Source: an uncultured Candidatus Altimarinota bacterium (GTDB taxonomy: Bacteria > Patescibacteriota > Gracilibacteria > BD1-5 > JAGOOR01). From it: a DNA stretch of 7,727 nt. Positions 1 through 6,173 of the stretch are shown piece after piece. Within the stretch, counting starts at the first letter, position 1. Each line of letters begins with the position of its first letter. The position numbers and the translations under genes are program-made. The notes beneath the pieces are model-generated. The model was not told where the DNA came from and ran no database searches. It saw nothing but the letters and a program-made list of their open reading frames with translations. The stretch is from positions 1 through 7,727 of the forward strand of contig CALETF010000181.1 in the NCBI GenBank assembly GCA_937920005.1. The letters run 5' to 3'.

Positions 1-310
1 TTATTTTTTTTCCGTGAAGTACAGCTTTAATACACCAGTAGGGGAATGCAGCATATTTTAGGGCTGTAGGAAGAGTGCTATTGCACGCTTGATAAGCAAC
101 AAATATACCTGCACCGTCTGGAAGGGCATAGTCAGCTCAAGCGAGTATGCTGTGGAGCTCTGCATCATGAGATGCTTCATAGAGCATTTCAGGATTTGGT
201 GTCACGATGAGAGCGGTTGTTTTATCTGAGATTTTACTTTCTATTTCAGCGAGACACCGAGTGTAACTTCACTTATAGAAATTGATTCAGCAGAGGGGAA
301 CAGTATTCAT
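1..310 (-). CDS. WecG/TagA/CpsF-family glycosyltransferase, N-terminal part (runs off left edge)
   Basis: Family enzymes transfer a sugar such as N-acetylmannosamine onto an undecaprenyl-diphosphate-linked GlcNAc at the inner membrane face, for teichoic acid or surface polysaccharide synthesis. The 103 visible codons (ATG at 310-308, last full codon at 4-2) show family features: LCGINF near the N-terminus, VTPNPEML at residues 36-43, and ADYALPDGAGI at 59-69. Thr37, Asn39 and Asp65 are the conserved polar and acidic residues proposed for catalysis in TagA. Three TGA codons (287-289, 269-271, 137-139) must be read as Gly at residues 8, 14 and 58; all other frames are closed. The C-terminal half lies outside the window. 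The exact donor sugar and acceptor cannot be told. It is divergent from the exonuclease gene at 390. Confidence 0.85.
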
Positions 311-321
311 ATATAGTATAC

Positions 322-349
322 AGTATAAATAAAAATTATCTTTCTTCAA
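322..349 (-). promoter_or_regulatory. Candidate sigma70-type promoter of the WecG/TagA-like gene
   Basis: On the minus strand TTGAAG (344-349) and TATACT (322-327) are separated by 16 bp. Transcription would start only a few bases before the ATG at 310, so the message would have almost no leader. A second TATACT lies at 315-320, too close to the ATG for a normal leader. This is a pattern match only. Confidence 0.45.
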
Positions 350-369
350 AAAACTTTCTTTTTCTGAAG
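344..369. repeat. Imperfect inverted repeat in the divergent intergenic region
   Basis: A ten-base arm (344-353, CTTCAAAAAA) can pair with 359-369, with one bulged C at 364 and a five-base loop (354-358). It covers the candidate -35 of the leftward gene and lies 20 bp before the rightward exonuclease start, so it could be an operator shared by both genes. Much of the pairing is A-T, so chance formation is possible. Confidence 0.3.
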
Positions 370-389
370 TCTAGCTATCATACTCGTAT

Positions 390-1085
390 ATGTACCTCTT
401 CCTCGATACCGAAACACATCACACCGAAAATCCTATCATGATTCAACTGGCGTACAAGCCTGATGACAAGATAGACTATTTCTCTTCTCTCTATGGGACA
501 GGCTGAGTGCCTATCGAGATTAGTTCGATGGCGGTACACCATATCACAGAATCTGAGATAGCAGGGAAGCCTGTATTCGCCGATACACCAGACAAAGATA
601 CGCTTCAGAAACTGCTCGAAACCTACACGCTCGTCGCCCACAATGCTGCCTACGATGTTGATGTGCTCGAACGAACGGGCATCGAAGTCACTTCTCCGAT
701 TTGTACACTCCGTCTCTCGCGTTATCTCCTCCCAGAACTCGAACAGCACAAGCTCCAGTATCTCCGCTACTACTTCGGTATCGAATTCGCAGAAAAACCG
801 CAGACACATGATGCTCTCGGTGACGTCCTCGTCCTTGAAAAAGTCTTCTATAAACTCCACGAACTCTTAAAAGCTCAGGAACCACAAAAAGATGAACAGG
901 AGCTTAAAAACATGATGATAGAAATCTCGTCTCATCCATCGATTCTCTACATGTGCAAATTTGGTAAACACAAAGGCACGCTCTGGACTGATATACCACG
1001 AGATTATCTCGACTGGGTGGTAAATAAATCTGACTTTACTGATGAGGATGTGCTCTATACAGCACGTCATTATTTGGATCAGTAG
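390..1085 (+). CDS. DEDDh 3'-5' exonuclease, ExoX-like, with C-terminal DUF3820-type domain
   Basis: A 231-residue protein of the DnaQ-like exonuclease superfamily, expected to remove nucleotides from DNA 3' ends in repair. The catalytic set is visible: Asp6 and Glu8 in FLDTET, Asp89 in HNAAYD, and His140/Asp145 in THDALGD. After the nuclease domain (about 1-165), a short C-terminal module carries MCKFGKHKG and DIPRDYLDWV, like the module at the end of Escherichia coli ExoX, and similarity to ExoX seems to run the full length. Codon 39 is TGA (504-506), read as Gly. Under the standard code the gene would start at GTG 507 and lose the first catalytic motif, so ATG 390 is the right start. There is no Shine-Dalgarno sequence. 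The stop is TAG. The last 16 bp overlap the convergent dipeptidase gene. A role in proofreading or RNA trimming is not excluded. Confidence 0.88.
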
Positions 1086-2275
1086 AGTCACTTTAATATT
1101 TCGTGTGCACCATTACCAGTAAATGTTTGTATACCTCTTTCTGGTCCATGAATGAGTATTGTCTGACAAGCATTTCCAGTGTTTTCTTGAATTTTTACAC
1201 ATCATCCTCTGTACACTTCTTCTTTATTTTCGAGATCGGATATGATATTTCAGAAATTGAAGTGCCAATTTTCTCCACTATAGGTTGTCCCTCCCATGCG
1301 TTTAATTGAGTTATAGAGAATACGTATAGCTGATTGCCACTCGAGGAATTGTGCATCAGGGATATCATCTGGATCAACTCAGATACTCTGGAGATATTTT
1401 CTGACTTGTTTATCTTTTTTTGCAAGAGTACGGTATTTCATCCAATTTTCTTTTTTCTCAAGGAAATCTATAGTTGATTCTCAGCTCTCTCCGCAAAAAT
1501 CAAAAGGAATGTGATTTACAGGAATTATATTGCCTGCATATTCTTTTCAGAGAAATATATCCACGGCACCACCACCCGCATGAGCATTGTTTTGAAAATA
1601 AAAAACATTTTCTGGGCTGTCTTGCATCAATTGAGTCACTTCGGGTATAGATGGTACAGGTATGTTTGTGGATTTTCCATAGAGAGCTAGGTTACAGAAC
1701 ATAGTTTGGAGCTCTTGTTTGACCTCTGATGGTCATTTCTGTACTCTTTCTGCTATGAGTGCGATTTCTCTTTCTCGATGACTATCCCATGAGAAATCTC
1801 GTTTTTGAGTATCAACAAAAGAAAAAATTCAATCAGCTCGCAATCATGCCCAATATATATCTCACAGCGCATTTCTGTTTCAGAGTATTTCTAGGAAAAG
1901 ACGAGAAAATCCAGATGCTTGTGTCTCATAATGTCTGAAGCCATCAACAACAATCAGCTTGTAGCCATGTTTTCTTGAAACATAATCTGATAATCTTTTT
2001 ATTCATTCGGCAACAGCTTTTCTCACGTAGATGGTATTATCTGTTGTGCCGGGAAGTACTTCTGTTGGATCAAATTGTCCATGTATGCGAGAATATCCAG
2101 CATAAACTGGACGAATGATTAGATCTTTGCTTGCCTCTAATTGTACGAGCGGTTCTCATCATTCTCGGCTCAGTACATTTCTATATCCAGTGTCATCACC
2201 ATCAAATCTCTCATTACCATCTGGTCTAGGATATGCGAGTTTTTCGAGTATAATTGGTACTATAGGTAGTTCCAT
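1070..2275 (-). CDS. VanX-like D-Ala-D-Ala dipeptidase (peptidase family M15), enlarged
   Basis: A 401-residue zinc peptidase that probably hydrolyses D-Ala-D-Ala or a related cell-wall peptide. VanX-type landmarks appear in order: DGFR (Arg114, equivalent to the substrate-binding Arg of VanX), AHAGGGAVD (His232 and Asp239 as zinc ligands) and GENWHF (Glu335 as general base, His338 as third ligand). A segment after the second motif (IPVNHIPFDF) also resembles VanX. VanX itself is about 200 residues. Here there is an N-terminal extension of roughly 60 residues, about 70 extra residues between Arg114 and His232, and about 40 more before Glu335. No signal peptide is seen, so a cytoplasmic location as for VanX is likely. 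Fifteen TGA codons are read as Gly, out of 39 glycines, far above the neighbours. The stop is TAA, overlapping the exonuclease end. No resistance genes (vanH or vanA type) are nearby, so peptidoglycan turnover is more likely than glycopeptide resistance. Confidence 0.85.
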
Positions 2276-2279
2276 AAAA

Positions 2280-2300
2280 ATTATTATAATAATAATTATA
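2280..2300. promoter_or_regulatory. Divergent AT-only promoter region between the dipeptidase gene and miaA
   Basis: The 37-bp spacer is almost all A and T. TATAAT occurs on the plus strand at 2285-2290 (22 bp before the miaA ATG) and on the minus strand at 2295-2300 and 2283-2288 (19 and 7 bp before the dipeptidase ATG). Bases 2280-2293 form a perfect 14-bp palindrome that contains the overlapping -10 hexamers. No clear -35 box is seen on either side. Both -10 calls are by pattern only and expected by chance in such AT-rich DNA. Confidence 0.4.
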
Positions 2301-2312
2301 AAAAAGTAAAGT

Positions 2313-3410
2313 ATGAAATACAGTTCAGAGAAGATTATAAATTGGATACAAATTAGAACAGAAAAACCAAAACTCTTGGTCATCTATGGACCAACCGCGT
2401 GTGGCAAGACTGCGCTCACGATAGAACTCGCACGGCAATATAATGGTGAAGTCATCAATGCTGATTCTCGCCAGATTTATCGTGGAATGAATATCGGGAC
2501 AGGGAAGGTGACAGTGGAGGAGATGCAGGGTATTCCACACCACCTCCTCGATATTCTGGATATTCACGAGATGTATGGAGTCGGAGAATTTGCACCAGAG
2601 GCACGGAGGATTATCGCGGATATCACCGCTCGCGGGAAACTCCCGATTCTCTCAGGTGGCACGGGTCTTTTTATCGATTCAGTCATCGGAAATTTCACTA
2701 TCCCAGAAGTACCAGCCGATTGGGAGTATCGTGACGAGCTCGAGGCGTTTCGAGAAAAGGAAGGCAATGAAGCCCTCTGGGAAAAACTCAATGCTGTAGA
2801 TCCAGACTATGCGAGTGAACTGGATCCGAGAAATTATCGTTATGTCATTCGTGGTCTCGAAATCTACAAAGCAACAGGACAGTCAAAGAAAGTACTCGGT
2901 CAAAAGACAGAGAGTCCGTATGATTTCCTTCGTTTAACGCCGTATGATGGAGATCGTGAAAAACTGTATGAGAAAATTAATCGACGAGTTGAAGAGATGT
3001 TTCGGGCGTGACTGATTGAAGAGCTTCAAAAACTTCTTGAACCATATTTTCCTGATTTTCCTGGTACTTTTGCTGACAAAAGTACCCGGAGAAGTGAGTC
3101 AATCTCACCTCGAGTAGAATGAAAAATAATGAATCACTGAGAGGAAATAAACTCGCTCGCCATTTCTGCATCTGACAATCAAGTTTCATGACGCTCAAAC
3201 AGTATTTCCTCTCAGACTCTCGAGCCTGATATTGTGAACGATGTCATAAAACGATTACCTGGATTGAATTCTATTGGTTACCGAGAAATTCTTCCATATC
3301 TTGCGCATGTTCAATCACTCGAAAAAACCGTAGAACTCGTCCAGCAGAATAGTCGGCACTACGCGAAGCGTCAGCTCACCTGGTTTCGGAGATACAATCC
3401 TGAGATATAA
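2313..3410 (+). CDS. miaA: tRNA dimethylallyltransferase MiaA
   Basis: MiaA attaches a dimethylallyl group from DMAPP to N6 of A37 in tRNAs that read codons starting with U. The 365-residue product has the P-loop GPTACGKT (26-33), ADSRQIYRGMNIGTGK (50-65), GIPHHLLDI, SGGTGLFID, and YVIRGLEIYKATG. The C-terminal part has LNSIGYREIL and HYAKRQLTWFRR. Four TGA codons are read as Gly (residues 233, 270, 276, 293); the first gives MFRAGLIEE, as in other MiaA proteins. Without recoding the protein would end at residue 232, before the conserved C-terminal segments. It is longer than the usual 300-320 residues: 18 extra residues precede the P-loop region, and about 60 extra lie between GLIEE and LNSIGYRE. 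No Shine-Dalgarno sequence precedes ATG 2313. The stop is TAA, followed directly by a terminator. Confidence 0.95.
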
Positions 3411-3415
3411 AAAAT

Positions 3416-3442
3416 AAATCCCTCCAAACATCGGAGGGATTT
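3416..3442. terminator. Bidirectional Rho-independent terminator
   Basis: A perfect 10-bp stem (3416-3425 with 3433-3442, core ATCCCTCC/GGAGGGAT) with a 7-base loop lies between the convergent ends of miaA (stop 3410) and the charged secreted protein gene (stop 3460). On the minus strand it is followed by ATTTTTTA, a good U-tract; on the plus strand by a weaker TATTAT tail. It probably ends both transcripts. Confidence 0.85.
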
Positions 3443-3459
3443 TATTATCTCAGTAAGAA

Positions 3460-4038
3460 TTACTGTACAGAGTTTACGATTTCTCGGATAGCAGTGATCG
3501 TGAGGACGAGGTTATCGTTGCCACGTTCATTAGCTTTATCTTCGAGATCATCGAGACGAGAGTTTACCTTTTCCTTCCATTCTGCTTTTTTTTCAGCAGG
3601 GAGAGCTTTGATGGTATCGAGCTTTCCTTCGATTTGAGTCTTGAGATTGGCTAGCATAGTAGTGAATCTTGCTTCACGAAGTGCTTTAATATTTTCACGA
3701 AGTGCTTCACGCGCTGCTTTTGCTTCAGCCTTACACTCAGCTTTGATTGTTTCTTTTTCTGCATCAGTAGTTGCAGCATCGAGACGAGCCTTGCACTCAG
3801 CTTTCGCTTGCTTGATGTCATCGCGGTGTTCTTTTCTATAGTCTTTTATTTCATTTTTTGTTTCATCTTTGATGTCCTGACGGAGTTCACGTCGTTCCTC
3901 TCGCTCACGTCGGTGTTCTTGGTGGACTTCTCGCTCACTTGCATCATCAGATGTTGATGTATTTGAGCTTGTGTCAGCCCACGCAGAGCTGGTGATCAAT
4001 ATAGTTGCGATAATCGCTGTTCAGAGTGCTTTTTTCAT
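3460..4038 (-). CDS. Secreted, highly charged helical protein of unknown function
   Basis: I do not recognise this family. The 192-residue product starts MKKALG and has a Sec signal peptide: basic n-region, hydrophobic residues 8-15, and a signal peptidase I site at Ala19-Trp20-Ala21 before Asp22. The mature part opens with a Ser/Thr/Asp-rich linker, then about 120 residues dense in Lys, Glu, Arg, Asp and Ala with few aliphatic residues, predicted as long helices or coiled coil. The phrase KAECKA occurs twice, with Cys82 and Cys102 twenty residues apart. The C-terminal 25 residues are more hydrophobic (LVLTITAIREIV). Codon 6 is TGA (4021-4023), read as Gly in the signal peptide; starting downstream of it would remove the basic n-region. 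It would be exported to the cell surface or periplasm-like space. It is monocistronic, with the clearest promoter in the window and a strong terminator. Confidence 0.85.
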
Positions 4039-4069
4039 AAATGTATTTGGTTAAAAAATAAGCCTAGCC

Positions 4070-4098
4070 ATTGTAGTATCTTCTGGAGTGATTTGCAA
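4070..4098 (-). promoter_or_regulatory. Sigma70-type promoter of the charged secreted protein gene
   Basis: On the minus strand TTGCAA (4093-4098) and TACAAT (4070-4075) are separated by exactly 17 bp. The expected start near 4063 leaves a leader of about 25 bases before ATG 4038, without a Shine-Dalgarno sequence. This is the best consensus match in the window. Confidence 0.65.
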
Positions 4099-4131
4099 GT
4101 ATATATGCCTTTCTTTTTTGAAATGAAACAT

Positions 4132-4157
4132 TCTCCCCGTATGGGAGACACTTTTTT
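4132..4157 (+). other. Small hairpin with T-tract in the gnd to secreted-protein spacer
   Basis: In the 193-bp spacer (4039-4231), TCTCCC (4132-4137) pairs with GGGAGA (4143-4148) around a 5-base loop, followed by CAC and six Ts on the plus strand. Read that way it looks like a weak terminator, but both flanking genes run leftwards. On the minus strand it lies about 85 bp past the gnd stop with no good U-tract. It may be an inefficient gnd terminator, a processing site, or chance. Confidence 0.3.
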
Positions 4158-4231
4158 CTAAATAGACGAGCCGAGTTCACGAAAACTTCACACAAGAGTG
4201 AAATATTTTTGAGAATTATCCGTACTGGTAA

Positions 4232-5590
4232 TTATTTCCACTGAAAATTTTCATTCACATCGCTTCCGATTCTTTTTACACCGTGAGCTCCAAAGCTATC
4301 ACGCATAGCCTGGATGAGATTGGTTGGGAGTTTTTCCACGTGGAGCGCCATAAAATAATCACGAATGCTTCAGATAACAGGAGTCGGTATTTTGAGTTTA
4401 TCTAGCACAGAACTCGTATTATCGAGTTTTGTTTTGATGCTGTTAGTAAACTCGCTTGCATCAGCGGTTGTAGGGAGACTATAAAATGCTGGTAAAACTT
4501 CGAGCATGCGACTGCGTATGATACATCCTCCTTGCCATATTCGGAGGACTTCGCTGAGATTGATTCCCCATTGGAATTCTTTTTCTGCTGCGACGATGAG
4601 ATCGAGGCCCTGAAGATAAGACCCGAGATAGACGAGTGAAAGTGTATCGTGGAGAAATTGTGTAGAGAGGCTGTTACTAATAGTCTCAGATTGTGTCCCT
4701 ATGCCCGGGAAAGAAAATGTCTGATTTCTGCCGGACATCCAGCGAGCAAAGAGTGATTCTGCGATGGCAGGAACTGGTACACCAAATTTGAGCGCTGCTT
4801 CGACTGTCCATCCTCCTGTTCCTTTACTTCCAGCTTTGCCACTGATTTTTGGAAGTAAATCAGAGCCATCACTATCTTTGACCCCGAGGATATCCACAGT
4901 GATATCGAGAAGGAAGCTCTTGAGAAGGCCCGTATTGAGTTCTCGGAAGATGTTTTGTATTTCAGCTTGGGAGGTGTTTCCATAACGGAGAATATCGTAG
5001 ATTTCTGCGATTCCTTGCATGATAGCGTACTCGATACCGTTATGAACCATTTTGACAAAATTTCCTGCAGCTGCCTTGCCGACATAGGTTACACACGGTT
5101 TTCCTGTGAAATCTTTGGCAGCGATTTTTTCTAAAAGGGGGAGCATTCTGCGAACACTTTCTTCTTCCCCTCCTGGCATCAGTGCTGGTCAGAGACGAGC
5201 ACCTTCAGAGCCTCCAGAGATTCCACAACCAACCCAATGAATACCGTGCTTCTGTGCTTCAGCTTGATTGGCAATGGTTGTATCCCAGTGAGCATTTCCG
5301 AGGTCCCAAATAGCATCACCAGGACTCAAAATACCAAAAAGTTCCTGAGCCACTTCATTTGTGACTTTCCCAGCAGGGACGAGAAGGACGATGTTGCGAG
5401 GAGATTCTGTTTTTTGGATAAGTTCAGCGATAGTGTTTGCTTTTGTAACAGCATTTCCGATTTCAGAGACGAGAGTATCAACTTTATCAAGAGATCTATT
5501 CCAGACGACGATAGATTCATCACGAGAGACGATATTTCGGACGAGATTTTCTCCCATAGTGCCGAGACCGATAAGACCAAGATGTGTCAT
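4232..5590 (-). CDS. gnd: 6-phosphogluconate dehydrogenase, decarboxylating
   Basis: The enzyme oxidises 6-phosphogluconate to ribulose 5-phosphate and CO2 with reduction of NADP+, in the oxidative pentose phosphate pathway in the cytoplasm. The 452-residue protein has the dinucleotide-binding GLGTMG (8-13), WNRS (30-33) as in NADP-dependent enzymes, GISGGSEGARLGPALMPGG, and VKMVHNGIEY with Lys180, Asn184 and Glu187 as the catalytic set. The helical domain has SKGTGGWTVEAAL, and the C-terminal tail ends RDSFGAHGVKR. TGA codons at 5189-5191 and 4370-4372 are read as Gly; the first is the glycine of the family's EGARxGP motif. Under the standard code the gene would be split in two. Length matches the long bacterial form (about 470). 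Only 2 of 45 glycines use TGA. No other pathway gene is in the window. Confidence 0.96.
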
Positions 5591-5606
5591 AAAAAAGAAT
5601 GATTAG

Positions 5607-5636
5607 AGTATCACTTCATTTTTACCAAACTCCCAA
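5607..5636 (-). promoter_or_regulatory. Possible promoter of gnd
   Basis: On the minus strand TTGGGA (5631-5636) and GATACT (5607-5612) are 18 bp apart, each matching four of six consensus bases. The leader would be about 10 bases, with no Shine-Dalgarno sequence before ATG 5590. This is a weak match in AT-rich DNA, but the upstream terminator implies that gnd needs its own promoter here. Confidence 0.3.
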
Positions 5637-5640
5637 AAAA

Positions 5641-5671
5641 GCAATAAAAAAGAGCAACCGGAGTTGCTCTT
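5641..5671 (-). terminator. Rho-independent terminator of the small anchored protein gene
   Basis: On the minus strand a perfect 9-bp stem (AAGAGCAAC paired with GTTGCTCTT, 5650-5671) closes a TCCG tetraloop and is followed by TTTTTATTG. It starts 17 bp after the TAA at 5689 and separates this gene from gnd. Confidence 0.85.
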
Positions 5672-5688
5672 GTGAGTTATATCTGAGA

Positions 5689-6063
5689 TTATTGTTCTCG
5701 ACCTGTACGAATACGGTAAGTATAGATACCAGTTCCGAGAGCGAGAGCGAGCATAAAGAGGATGATTGATTCAGGTCCCGTTTGTACTGTTGTTGCTGAA
5801 TTGAGTGAATATGGAGGGAACTCGTAATCACTTGCTGAGTTATATGTTGGCATATTCTCAACTTCTGATGGATCAAAAGGGAGATTGATATTGATGTCTC
5901 CATTGCCTGTTCCTGGATTTACTTCTCCAGACATCGTAGGTGCTGAATTGAGCACTGGAACTTCTCCAGACATAGTGCCACCAGTGACATTGTCAGGGAG
6001 GATTTGTGCAAACGCCATACTAGAGATGAGGCTGGCAGCGAGGATGAGTGTATATTTTTTCAT
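5689..6063 (-). CDS. Small exported protein with C-terminal TGPE-membrane-basic tail
   Basis: I do not recognise a family. The 124-residue product begins MKKYTLILAASLISS with a signal peptide cleaved after AFA (residues 17-19). The mature part is short, acidic and rich in Pro, Asn, Ser and Gly. It has TMSGEV twice (30-35 and 43-48) and NSA three times. The C-terminus has TGPE (95-98), a hydrophobic stretch (about 99-114), then YRIRTGREQ with three arginines. That order resembles tripartite cell-surface sorting signals, but no sortase-type gene is in the window. It may simply be a single-pass membrane protein facing outwards. ATG 6063 is chosen over an upstream in-frame ATG at 6096 because it places the signal peptide at the N-terminus. 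No TGA codon is used. It has its own terminator. Confidence 0.8.
   Translation of the reverse strand: MKKYTLILAASLISSMAFAQILPDNVTGGTMSGEVPVLNSAPTMSGEVNPGTGNGDININLPFDPSEVENMPTYNSASDYEFPPYSLNSATTVQTGPESIILFMLALALGTGIYTYRIRTGREQ
5921..5973. repeat. Two copies of a 14-bp direct repeat inside the small anchored protein gene
   Basis: ACTTCTCCAGACAT occurs at 5921-5934 and 5960-5973, 39 bp (13 codons) apart, encoding the two MSGEV copies. A further 12-bp repeat, TGCTGAATTGAG, occurs at 5794-5805 and 5941-5952 and encodes LNSA. The near identity at DNA level suggests recent internal duplication. Confidence 0.7.
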
Positions 6064-6173
6064 AGATTGATAATACACAAGCAATGTATCATACATTTTT
6101 GTTCTTTACCAATCATTTTAAAGAGAAAAACCCCCGAAACTACTTGCAAAATATTTAAATACTGTTGTAGTAT

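Noticed and set aside
507..1085. Shorter exonuclease starting at GTG 507
   Set aside because: It would lack the DTE catalytic motif; the in-frame ATG at 390 restores it through one TGA glycine.
1195..1425. Small minus-strand ORF of 76 residues inside the dipeptidase gene
   Set aside because: It is in another frame from the VanX-like protein, whose catalytic motifs cover the same bases; it looks like a shadow.
1070..2275. Glycopeptide resistance cluster
   Set aside because: Only a VanX-like protein is present; no VanH, D-Ala-D-Lac ligase or VanRS-like genes are nearby.
2115..2309. Plus-strand ORF ending in a run of isoleucines
   Set aside because: It is antisense to the start of the dipeptidase; the isoleucine run is just translation of the AT-rich spacer.
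4232..5590. gnd as two adjacent genes (NAD-binding protein and 6PGDH C-terminal protein)
   Set aside because: The junction TGA is the conserved glycine of the EGARxGP motif and the frame is unbroken.
6084..6096. Inverted repeat ATGTAT-C-ATACAT upstream of the small anchored protein gene
   Set aside because: Six-base arms in AT-rich DNA are expected by chance; no promoter element is convincingly linked to it.
6139..6171. Possible terminator hairpin after recG
   Set aside because: Only the five outer pairs (ACTAC/GTAGT) are firm, the inside is a long AT loop, and the following G5T5 run is not placed like a normal terminator tail.
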